A stretch of 64,000 bases of DNA from Atherinomorus stipes. Lineage: Eukaryota; Chordata; Actinopteri; Atheriniformes; Atherinidae. The notes beneath the pieces are model-generated. The model was given only the letters and a program-made list of their open reading frames with translations, was not told where the DNA came from and did not search any database. The stretch spans positions 1 through 64,000 of the forward strand of contig JALJCO010001134.1 of the NCBI GenBank assembly GCA_023101725.1, given 5' to 3'. Below, piece by piece: positions 23,401 to 35,400 of the stretch (position 1 is the stretch's first letter; every line of letters begins with the position of its first letter). The position numbers were made by a program, and so were the translations under genes.

Positions 23401-26400
23401 TTGGGATCTTTGTTATCAGAGCTCAATATAGTTGTATTTCTCAGAATATGAGAGATACAACCTCCCATTTGTCTTTATATATTGGTATCAGTTGACATCA
23501 GATATCAAGATTTAAGAGTTGGACAATATCTGATATCGGTAAAAAGCCAGTATCGAACATCCCCTTTTGTATCCTTATTTATTTTTATTTTTTTGGGAGT
23601 CAAATGTCAGTCTGGGCCCCAAATAACGGCAGGTTGTATCAGCTGATGAGAAAATATCAGTATTGGTCCTAAAAAAAATCTGTATCGGTCAGTCCCTACT
23701 GTAAACCTACGGATGATTTAGCCACTGTTTGCTGAAGCCTCATCAGAAATGGTTTCCATGGAAACGTATCTAGAAGTGGAGTGAAAGGCAGTGATAGCAG
23801 GTCTGATGGAGGGATGAGTCCTCCTCAGACTGGACCTCGATGTTCCTGACGCAGAGTGGCATCATCTGGACAGAAAGCAGGACCGTGCAGAGAGGACGTC
23901 CTGGTAGAAACCTGGAGAACTACAACTCCAGGTTCAGGATGTGTTACAGGATGCAGAATCCTGAGCTTAACGTCTCCCTCCATTCTCCTCCTCCACCTGC
24001 CTTTTCACCCCCCCTCCTCCAGACGTGGAGCGGCCCCGAGAGGCTGCTGGCTCTGGACGAGCTGATCGACAGGTGCGAGACCAGTCAGGTGAAGCACGTG
24101 ATGCAGGTCATCGAGCCTCAGTTCCAGAGAGACTTCATATCGCTGCTGCCCAAAGAGGTACGGCAGCAAAACCTCCCCAGCAAAGCAAAGGTTTCCAGAC
24201 TGACAGATCCCGTCCTAATCTCGGTTTGTGGGTCGTGTTTGCAGCTGGCCCTGTATGTGCTGACCTTCCTGGCTCCCAGAGACCTGCTGCAGGCCGCCCA
24301 GACCTGCAGGTACTGGAGGATCCTGGCTGAGGACAACCTGCTGTGGAGGGAGAAATGCCGCGAGGAAGGTAAGCTGCTTTATCGCGCTTCGCTTCTTTCA
24401 GACATAATCACATTAAAACAAGGGAAATAACTAAGATTTATTTTTATTTTTGCATAACTGTTTCTAAAATCATGTTATTGATTGAAAGGAGAGAAAAAGG
24501 GGGGAAAAATCAATTTATAGCAACGCAATATGAAGGAAATCAATAGATTACCTCGTTTGTTTGGGTGAAAAGATAAGAGAACAATTAAAGGATGATAAGC
24601 TCTCACAGCTGAAGGACTGAGCGTTATAGGGAAGATTTGGACCTCTTTTCTAGCATGAAATACGTTCATTTACTCACCAAGACAGTTCTGGTGTAACTAC
24701 AGTTCCTTCGGGAGGTATTTAGATCCACTCCACATCAGCGTATGCGCAATATAATGGAAGTGATGGGGCAACCTCGCGCAGCCTCTAAATGAGGCATTAT
24801 CTGCCACAAACGCCTTCATTTCACCAGTGTTTTGTTACCAAACATTAGTCAGACCCCCCCCGTGTGAGCTCAAAGCAGCTTTGAATTGCTTATTTGTGGT
24901 GATCTTCCTTATTTACAGACATTTACCGTATTTTCCAGATTATAAGTTGCACTTTTTTTCATAGTTTGGCAGCTTGTGCGACTTATATACCAAAATATAT
25001 ACAATTGAGCATATTTTTAAGTATCAATTCATGTTGACTGACATGAGCCAAGGACTAAATATTACCGTCTAATGCCAAAAGAGGACGCTCTAAACTTGTG
25101 ATGACTATATTCTGCTCCGAGGGCAAAAATCCCCAAATAGCCTCATCTCAGTAAGAGGGGTTCATTTTGGACATCTGTCTGAACTGCCTGTGCGGTGGAA
25201 CAAATCCTCAGTAAACATGTTTATCCTTCTTCGATATGATGTTCATAATCATTTACAGGCATTAACTTTGGAATTGGACTGATTGGGTCATTTTTAGCAG
25301 TAACAAGTAGGATATGAAAAATGAGAAAATCCCCCTATTTAAAATAAATAGGGTGATTTTATATTTTTTTTGGTTTTGGGGAGGACTTGGTGATACGTAC
25401 TTTCGGTGCGACTTGTATATGTTTTTTTCCTGTTCATGGTTCATTTTTTGACTGTTGCCCCATCACTTCCATTATATTGGACATACACTGATCTGGAGTG
25501 GATCTAAATATCTCCTGAAGGAATTCAAGTTGCACAAAAACTCAAATCTTACAAATGCTTGTAATAAGCAAAAAAAAATCTGCCAATGGGACAAGCAAAA
25601 CTTTTTTTGATAAGATTTCTTGAATAAGATGCATTTTCTTAAAACAAGTTCTTATATCTCACTGAAATGTTTCTTTTTCAGTAATTTTGTCTTATTTTAG
25701 GTGTGATGAGATATTTTGACTAGAAATGAGACAAATATTCTTGATAAGATTTGAGTTTTTGCAGTGTAGAAAATAGGTCCAGGTTTAAAAAAAACCTGAC
25801 TTCTCCTTAAAAAGCCTCTCACCAATGTAGGGAAATCAAATTTTACAGAAAATGTAATTGAATAAATGAACATAATGACGGGGAGAGGGAGGTAGTTTCA
25901 TTTTGTGGGTGGTTAAGTAGCTCTAAGAGATTAGCCAGAGTCATTAGTGTGGTGAAACAGTGTAAAACTTGTGTGTGTGTGTGTGTGTGTGTGAGATTCG
26001 TGGAGACCTACAGGTGTGTTTTCACAGGAAAAACAAAAGTCCAAACACAGACTCGACCTCGCTGGATGTAAATAGCTTTCTGACCCGAGTATAACATGCA
26101 GATGCAGCTACACACCGTCTGTCACTCCTCCTTCATTCAGCGCAATGCAGTGGCTGAGGTGTGTGTGTGTGTGTGTGTGTGTGTCTGGGCGTGTTGCCAG
26201 TCAGCCGAGATTCACTGCCAGCACTCAGCATCCATACCAATGAAGCTACCTAGCGTTAGCGCCACACCGCAGCCATACCAATGAAGCTGCAGCTCTCCAG
26301 CTTCGTGGAGGAGGCTGATCATTAGCCTCCTGCTAAACCTCTGGGAGCCGGTTTGGCATCTGCAGCAAGTCAGAGAGAAAATCACGCTGCTAGCCTTCAT

Positions 26401-29400
26401 TAGCGCTGCTCCACTTCCATACTGATGACACCAGCATCCACGTTCACCTCTGGAGGAAGCCGAACCACAGATACTGGTCTGCAGGCAGCGCTGGCACCTG
26501 AGAAAGCGGGACGACACACTGGGGTTGACTTGTAGACCAGTCCAGGCAAACACGGAAGCAGACCATCCGCCACTGCTGAGGTGGCACGTCTGTGCACGTC
26601 TTGGCTGTTGGAACAGCAGTGGAAACTTTGACTGTGGTAGAAAGAGAATGCAAAGATCACGGAGCTTCATGAAGACTGTTGTTGTCTGATGATGCCGGTG
26701 TGTTGTATCACAGAGGAATATCAGCCAATCAGAGAGCAGAGGGATGATTACATGAAAACAGTTATTTTAAATTGGACTGATGTGGATCGTGTAATGGATC
26801 TAGATCTTCTTGTTCTTTTAGCACTGGTCCAGCATGAAGAAAAATCGCTGCTTAGCACCGATATCTGCAGTCGTCCTCTAAATTATTCATCATACCCTCA
26901 AATTAAATAGGGGAAAAATCAGCTGTCAGTGAAATAAGATGAAATTGATAAAAGTAATAATAAATAAAAATTCTATGAAAATCACTGTACTGATTTTGAA
27001 TTGTGATTTGAAAGAAATATTAAAAACAAACACACAAAAAATAAAATAAGTAAACAAGCATGATGGGGCTCTGGAGCTAAAATTTTGTTGAGCAACACTT
27101 TGAGGCAAACACTGCAATCATGTAGACAGGTATGTCGGTCCACTGTTCATGGGAAAGATGCTCTTATGCATCTGGGACAGTTATTTTTTTTTATTTTCAT
27201 TATTTCCAACCACAATTCAAAAGTAATATTCTATTTCACTAAATTGTAATTTTGTGAATTTTTATTTATTATTAGTTTCTTTAGTTTCTTATTATTTGAA
27301 TTACTATTGTGAATTTAGCCTTTTCTGTAATTGGAGGGTGTTAATAATTTTGAGGCGACTGTATGTGCAGTCTTCAGGTTCAGGTTAAACTTTATACATG
27401 GTTGAAACTACAAGTTAAAATGTGTCCAGGTTTAGACCACCCAGTTGTTTTGGATTATAACGCACTGACTGAAATGTTTATTTTTCATATGCTCTGATAT
27501 GTGTTTTCATGTATTCCAAGTCGGGATGGGCAAAAAAATATATCACAATAATTTCTGGTTTTCATCACGGTAACAATAATTGACAAAAGGGGGGGACATA
27601 GCGAATACATAAGTCTGAAATATAGGGGGGGGCAAGATCATGTAAAGCCTTAAAGACAAGCAGGGGAGATTTGTATTGAATTCGAAATGGCACAGGGAGC
27701 CAGTGTAGGCTAGCCAGGACAGGGGTGATGTGGTCACGCTGACGTTTACCAGTCAGTGAGCGAGCTGCAGCATTCTGGGCCACCTGCAGCCTCGATAATA
27801 ATTTTTTATTAAGGCCTTGGTAGAGAGAGTTACAGTAATCTAATCTCGACATGATCAGCAAGTGGATTACTTTTTCCAGTTGAGGTTTAGGCAGGTATGG
27901 CTTGACTTTAACAAGGACCCTCAGGTGGTAAAAAAATACTCTTAACCACAGCATTAACTTGTCTATCAAGTTTCAAAGAGCTGTCAATAGTTACCCCCAG
28001 ACTTTTGACAAAAGGAAGGTTAGATGAGGATGAGGGAAATAGGGAGGCGAGAGCCGATTTTAAACCGTTAGGAACTGTGGTGAGACCAAAGGCAATCGCC
28101 TCTGTCTTCTCTTCATTCAAAAGAAGAAAGTTCTGGGACATCCAAACCTTGAAATCCTCAATGCATTTAACTAAGTTACAAATGGAAAATTCCTCACAAT
28201 CAATGGAAATATAAAGCTGTATATCATCTGCATAGCAGTGATAAGAAACCTTGTGCTTTCTAAAGATCATCCCTAAGGGGAGCATGTACAAGGAAAACAA
28301 AAGGGGACCCAAAATTGAACCCTGAGGAACCCCACAGGTTAACTGAGTGGGGTCAGAAAAGCAATCTTCCAATTGGACCTTACATGTCCTATTTGTTAAG
28401 TAGGACTGAAACCAGTCAAGGACAGCACCCCCTAACCCAACACACTGTTCCAAGTGAGAGATTAAAATGTGATGGTCTACAGTATCGAATGCCGCCGTTA
28501 AATCCAGCAAAATAAGAACTACTGGACGACCAGCGTCCAGAGAGAGAAAAACATCATTAAATATTTTTAAAAGTGCAGTTTCAGTACTGTGAACTGATTT
28601 AAAACCAGATTGAAATTTATCTGTGATCTCATGTTGATCCAGGTGGGACTGTAGCTGTTTAGAAACAGCGGGCTGATCGGTTAAATATCGGTGTGGTGGC
28701 CGATGCTTGATTCTCAGTTTTTAGGGCAATATCGAGAGGGGGCCGATTATATCGTGCATCTCTAGATATCATCATTATCATAGGCAAGAATGTGACAGTA
28801 TGGTATGGCGAGGTACCTGGTGATATCACCCCTGCTGAGTAGGGACGAGTGGAAAACAGGCTGAAGTGGTTTTTATCGTTAACTGTTCGTCATGCAGAGA
28901 TTTTTACGCGAGCTTAAAGAGAAGCTGGAAATCACTTTGCTGCTTATTTATGTTTCCAGGAGAAGACAGAAAACCAGCCGACTGTTCATTTGGTTTTCTT
29001 TAAAATGTTGATATTGGCTTTTCATGCTACACACAGCCGCTCACCTCCTCCTCTCCTCAGGTATATCAGAGTGTGTGTCGCATCGTCGGAGGGAGAGCGT
29101 GCGGCCAGGCTGTGCGGTCAGCCCGTGGAAGTCGGCTTACATCAGACAGCATCGCATCGAGACCAACTGGAGGCAGGGGGACACGCGGGAGCCCATGGTA
29201 CGCTGTAAAACACACACACCCTTCCCTGCCAGAGCGAGCGTGTTAACCTGTAAATATCTCATCAAATCCTCCGTGTCTGCAGGTGCTGAAAGGTCACGAC
29301 GATCACGTGATCACCTGCCTCCAGTTCAGCGGCGACCTCATCGTCAGCGGCTCCGACGACAACACACTCAAAGTGTGGTCGGCCATCACCGGCAAGGTAG

Positions 29401-32400
29401 GCGGCGAGACGACATGTTGATTCTTTCTGCTGCTTCAGCTGCAAACACACACGAAGGCGAGCCTTTTACCGCTGATTAAAACACGTTTCTGAAAACAAAA
29501 AGCATGAAAATAAACCTGATTGCAGCTTTGTGACCAGACTGTCATGAAACAGAGCAGATGTAGCGAACGCACTCCTCAGCTTATACGGTGGAACAGAAAA
29601 TAAGAGACTAGAGGCAGGCCTGCTAGTCGGGGTGTGTTGCTGAGCTATTTAAGCTCTGCACACACACACAAACACACTAAACCGGACGCAAACAGCCCGG
29701 GGCCGCTTTGTTTGAATGCACAACTTATACAGAGTGTGTGTTAAAGGTAAACACACGGTCAGCACGGTTTGCATACATGTATGTTAATAACCTCACGCTG
29801 CTTCTGCAAACCCCTGCAGACTTTCTCCATGTTTCCAGTCAGGTCGTATTCTTACATCCTCTCCGGACCAGTGATGCAGAAATCCAGAAAACATGTTTGT
29901 AGTGCTGCTGCAGCCACACACATGCGGAAATATTCAGCTTTAAATCAGTTTAACTGGAGATTTTCAGGACAATTTGTTGATAGTTGGGATTTAATTTTCA
30001 GCTGGAGACGGAGTTTTACAAAAATAGAACATTTTTGTTTCTAAATGATTGTCCCTGTTCTGTTTTATAAAAGAAAAGAAAACCGAATTTCTAGAAAAAT
30101 GAGCCGAGACAAGCCGAGGCCTTATCAAAGACCAGATACTCCGGCTGGGACGATGCGCTTTTCTCATGATTTGATTCTTTTATGATTTTTGGGGGTGGTG
30201 ATTCAGTTTAAATTGTGATTCTTTGATATATTTAGTTTGGTTTTTAACACCAGACCAAGTTCTTCTGGTGAAGTTTTTTCCAAAAAGTAGACATAACATC
30301 ATATTAGGTCTTTTTTCCCACCTGGCTTATAAATACAGATTAAATTGAGGCATTCAATTTTAAGTTTGGAGGAAAGAAAATTGATTTAAAAATCATAAAA
30401 CAAAAAATCTTGATACTTGCAAAACTAGATGTTTCGATCTGGACTGAGAGCTTTTACATTCATGAGCTCGGTTTCTGGTTTGTGAAAACTTTCTTCTATT
30501 GATGAAGATGCATATATGGCTCATTTTATTTATTCATGGAGACCAGAAAGCAGCTCCCAAAAGCATAAAAAAGAGGCTTGGGGTCATTTTTTTTCTCCTT
30601 TGAACCTTTGCCTTTCACACACAAACGCATCTGAGTTGGTTGTTTTCATTTATTTATTAAAGAGCAGGTCAGAAGTGAGTGATGCAGACATCTGTCCAGT
30701 CCTCTGGTGTGAGTCTGAAAATATCAGGCTGGTTGTAAACATGTAAAAAAGGACATTAAATGTTAAAAGAGAACATTAAACATGTAAAAAAAGGACAACA
30801 AACATGTAAAAAAGAGAAATGAAACAGGTAAAAAAAAAAAAAAGGAAATTAAGTATGTAAAAAAGGTCATTAAACATAAAAAGGTGGACATTAAACAGGT
30901 TTAAAAAAAGGAAATTATGTAAAAAAAAAAATGGGAATTGAACGTGTAAAAATGGATATTAAATAGGTAATAAAAATGACATTAAACATGTAGAAATGGA
31001 CATTAAACAAATAAAAATAATGTCAAACATAAAAAAGGGAAATGAAGTATGTAAAAAGGTAATTTAACATGCAAAAATGGACATTAAACAGGTAAAAAAA
31101 AAAAGGAAATTATGTAAAAAGAATGGAAATTGAACATGTAAAAAGGGACATTAAATAGGTAAAAAAAAAAAAAGAGGACATTAAACATGTAGAAATGGAC
31201 ATTAAACAGGTTAAAAAAAAAAGAAAAAGGAAATAAAGTAGGTAAAAAAGGACATTAGGAGCAGCACTGCAGGCGGGTAAAGTTGAGTGAGTTTAAAGCA
31301 ACAGGTTTAGTTTTACAAGTCCAGATCCTGGACTGATGATGTGAGGGTGGTGCAGGTTTTCTGCCACTGAGACGTGACGGCGGCGTCGGGACGAAACCTG
31401 CTACACGTCTGTAAGACGCGGCGCTGTACGGAGCACTTCCTCATGGCTGGACGTGTTCAGGCTGGAAACACTGAAACACACGTGGACTTTGTTCTACCGA
31501 AACCAGATAGAGGCGCGCACGCATTCTTTAACCCGACACACCTGTTCTGTCTTCCATACAGACCTGCCTGTGTGTGTGTGTGTGTGTGGGTGTGTGTGTG
31601 TGTGTTGTGGGAACATGAACGTGTTTGTTCAGTCATGTTAAGGCAGCCTTCATCCTTTTTAGGATTCAGGATCATAAAGACTCAGTTTAAGTGTAAAAGA
31701 CATGAATGAGATGAATGTGATGTTCTCTGAGCTGATGGAAAATGTTGTGTGTGTGTGTGTGTGTACAGGGAGAGTTGTGTTATATCCTGTAGAAAGAAAA
31801 ACACACACACCCTCATCTGTAGCCTGCAGGGAAGAAGAGGTGTGTGTGTTTAATGGTCTTGTTTCTCTGAAAAACTGCTCCTTTGTGAGGACGCGGCGGC
31901 GTAGCAACAAAGAACGTTCACCTGCTCCGTCTCCGCAACAGCTTCCAAGTCAAAGTTTCCCCGGCTGTTGCCATGACAACCACCGCTACAACACCTTCAA
32001 GGTGAAGCTGCGTTTTCCCAGCGTCCTTTGATGGTATCTGTGAAAGTGGAACAAGCGTTGACCCACATGTTTGGGAAGAATGTGGCGGAACGATGAAATC
32101 TGGAATCTTCCCTGTTCACCGCGTCGGTGTGAATGACGTTCCCATCCGGCTCGGACGGGAAGTCGGGGAGCGAGGATGATGAGTTACAGCCGAGTCATCG
32201 CTTTCATGTGAAACACAAACAACCAGTCTGATTTTTTCTGCTCTGTTTGTATTTAAATTACAGTTATAATCATGTACAGTTCTCCGTATTTATTCATATA
32301 TGCACATGTCTGTTTAGGTCATAAATATTCCTGTTTCCCTACTTGCATCTATTTATGATACAGAATATTTTGTATTATATATTCTATTCTTTTTTTTTTT

Positions 32401-35400
32401 AATACAAGTGTTGCTGACCGTGTGTGTAAATGTGTGTAAGCTGCTAGAAATTGAGTTTTCCTGAGGGAGTTCATCCCAAAGGAATAAAGTCAAGTCAAAG
32501 TCTATTAGAAAGGTAAAAAAAAAATTTTTTAAAAAATAAAAAAAATTTTTTGTTATCTTTTTTAAAATTTTGTGGGTTTTTTGGTAAAAAATCAAAAAAA
32601 GGAAAAATACACCACAACAAAAAAGTGTAGTTTACTGCGTCTGCCACTTTTCTCTAAGCCCCCCTACCCGGATTTTTTTTTTTTAAATTCCGCTCGTTGG
32701 TTTTTTGTGGGCGTTCCCGACATCACCAAGAGGAGGGAAGGGGGGGGGTGTCTGTTGGGTTTTCGTGGTCTTGGGGGGGGGGGGGGGGGGGGGGGGGGTT
32801 TGTCTTAGTTGATGGTTTAAATTATCAATTCCTGCGTGGTCCGTTCGCAGCCCCCCCCCCCCCCCCTCCTCCTCGCGCGGCGGAAATGTGTTGTGGCGCG
32901 GGGGAGCGTTAATTCGGATTCTCTTTAGAAGCTGAACAGTAAAGAAAAAAGAAAAAAAAAGGACAAAAAAATAAAATATATTCTCAATAATATTCAAAAA
33001 TATAACATGTTAACCTCAGGAGGCGGGGGGTTTAGGGGGAGGGCGGGTGCGCAAGGGCGCGGGCGTGACGGAAACCGGAATCATTAGGCAAAATGAGGCG
33101 GAAGGGTATAGGAACATTAATAAATCGTAAATTCACTTTTTGTTCGCGTCCGGGCCTTTGCGCTCTCGCTCTGCGCGTTGCTTGGGGGACACGAGGTGTC
33201 GGGGCTAGTAACATATGAACCCTTTGACTTAAGTTAAGTCAAAGGGTTCATATGTGTAAGTCATTATATAACTTATGTTTTTACAGACTTAAACCGAAAA
33301 GGGGCTGAAATGATTTTTCTCTTAAAGCAAAAATGTTTTTAAAAATTGGATATCTGTTTATTTATTAATTCTTATATATATTTATTTATCTAGTATTTTT
33401 TTTGTTCTTAACTTGCCATTCTTGTTTATTTTGGCCTTTTTTTTTTTTAAATTTTGTTTTTACTGTTAAGTAAGGATAGACCGATACATCGGCTGGCCGA
33501 TGTTTGTGGTTTTTTTTTTTTCCTGATATCGGCATACATCAGGTGTGTTGGCCGATACCCCTACTTGGTATAATTTACAGACTTTTTAATATTTATTTAT
33601 TACAAGTTTAATGTTACATCTAAAATTTGTTTACAAGTGTACGTTCTTTTAAAAAAAAAATATTTATTTAAAGTACTTTGTTCTATTTGGGAGTCAAATG
33701 CAGTATTGGCTCGAAATATCAGGTTGTATCGGCCATCGGATGAGGCTGATGAGAAAATATGGGTATCAGCCCTAAGAACATCTGTATCAGTCAATCCCTA
33801 CTGTTAGGTGTCCTTAGGTGTTCTGAAAGGCGCTGTCAGGTAAATTCTATTAATATTATTTTAAATGAATTACACAATTTTTAATATTTAATATTTTTAT
33901 ATTTAATCTGTCTGATTTTTGTTTTTATTATTTCTTTTTATTAAACTGATTTATTTTAGCGATTTTCTTTCAATGACTCTTATTTATGCATTTTTTAAAA
34001 ATAATAGTTTATCTTTGCCCTAATATTTCACTTTGCTTTACCGTAGTTCAGTCCTTTTTTTTTTTTGTTAACTAGATTAAAATAAGCTAAATAAAAAGTC
34101 AAATATGATTAAAAACTCAGAAAATCATCACTGTGTAGAAGTAAAATGTTTTATGTGATTTTTATAAACCAGAAAATAGTTTGTTGGATTTAAAGTTAAT
34201 TATTTTCTTTTAACTTGTCCTGATCACGATTAGTTTTTTATGTCCTAAATGACAACTATAGTAATGTTTAGTTTTTTTTCTTCATATAAGTCATAATTAA
34301 AGTTTTTATTTTAGTATTTATGATCAACAGTGTGAATAAACGATGATGATGAAGAGGAAAAAACGTTTAACGGTGTTTAATGTTATCGTTCTGTAGAAAG
34401 ATAAGAATATTTTATCGCCGGGTTTTCCTTAGATTTGATCTAAATTCCATCTGTTGCCATGGTGACCACTTCCTTTAAACATGTTATGACAAGATTTTAC
34501 CTTTTCACTGACATTTATTTATTTGCAGATAAACATTTTCTAAATAATTCAGATGAAACTGATCTGAATGAATCTTGTTCAAACTGTGAAAACTTTATGT
34601 AAACCAGAGCGTTTCCGTGACACCCCTCTCTCTCCCTCTCTCTCTCTGCCTTAGTGTCTGCGCACGTTGACGGGTCACACTGGCGGGGTGTGGTGCAGTC
34701 AGATGGCGGTCGCCACGGTGATCAGCGGCTCCACCGACCGGACGCTGCGCGTGTGGGACGCCGAGAGCGGAGAGTGTGTGCACACGCTGTACGGACACAC
34801 ATCCACTGTACGCTGCATGCATCTCCATGGCAACCGGTAAGAACTCTCTCAGACTTTAAGAACACCTGACATCTAACTGCATTCATCTCCATGGCAACCA
34901 GAAGGGTTTCATACACACACACACACAGACATGCATGTTTTGTATCTTACTGCTCATCTCCATGGTAACCAGCTGCTTGTTTGTAATGTTTACACACACA
35001 GAAATACACCTGAAACCAACACCCATAATAAGCACACACACTTCAGTGCCAGAAGCATGTGAGACTCATTTACTCACACTAACACACACACACACATCAT
35101 TCATATTACACTGTAAATACAGACATAAACACATGATAAATGTACACAAACGTCTACACACCAGCATCATTGATTCAGACAAAGTAGAGCAGGAAGAGAG
35201 AGTGAGATACGTTTCACTTCCAGGGTTTTACAACCAGAACAGAATTATTTTAAACGGAGAAAGATGATCTGGTTTTTAGAATTAGATCAGTTTGACCTCA
35301 AATGAACAACACATGACATATTACACCTCATTTATTTATGAGAACCACAACCAAGAAGCAGAAGCAGAAGCAGGCTGTGGGAAACTATCGTCCTGTCAGA

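Larger units (their letters stand above)
22156..23698. mobile_element. Outermost hAT MITE of a three-level nest
   Basis: Arms at 22156-22339 (starting taaggatagaccgatacatc) and 23566-23698 (ending ctgtatcggtcagtcccta) are the two halves of one ccgatacatcggcc-family MITE, split by 1.2 kb of other elements. Its own flanking octamers do not match, so its insertion is old or its flanks have changed. Confidence 0.75.
19642..24022 (+). other. fbxw7: fbxw7 intron 3 (4.4 kb)
   Basis: Contains the (TA)n tract, a Tc1-type MITE fragment joined to half of a hAT MITE, an L2-like 3' tail on the minus strand and the three-deep nested hAT block at 22156-23698. The stretch 21130-22150 shows only chance frames. 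Confidence 0.85.
24369..29060 (+). other. fbxw7: fbxw7 intron 5 (4.7 kb)
   Basis: Carries a foldback element (about 24600-25812) with a MITE inside its right arm, GT microsatellites at 25971-25993 and 26160-26184, a Tc1-type MITE, and an L2 reverse-transcriptase fragment. The stretch 26190-26860 holds a 152-codon minus-strand frame without recognisable domain. Confidence 0.85.
29397..34654 (+). other. fbxw7: fbxw7 intron 7 (5.3 kb)
   Basis: Contains the minisatellite at 30735-31258, GT runs, the suspect homopolymer-rich stretch at 32510-33255 and a hAT MITE at 33471-33800. The parts 29400-30730 and 33800-34650 show no recognised element. Confidence 0.85.

Noticed and set aside
26212..26670. 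152-codon minus-strand frame in fbxw7 intron 5
   Set aside because: No recognisable domain, three overlapping frames in the same interval, and low-complexity cysteine/serine-rich composition. Probably chance in moderately GC-rich sequence.
32572..32997. Glycine-rich and proline-rich frames
   Set aside because: Translation of the long G and C runs in the suspect assembly segment.
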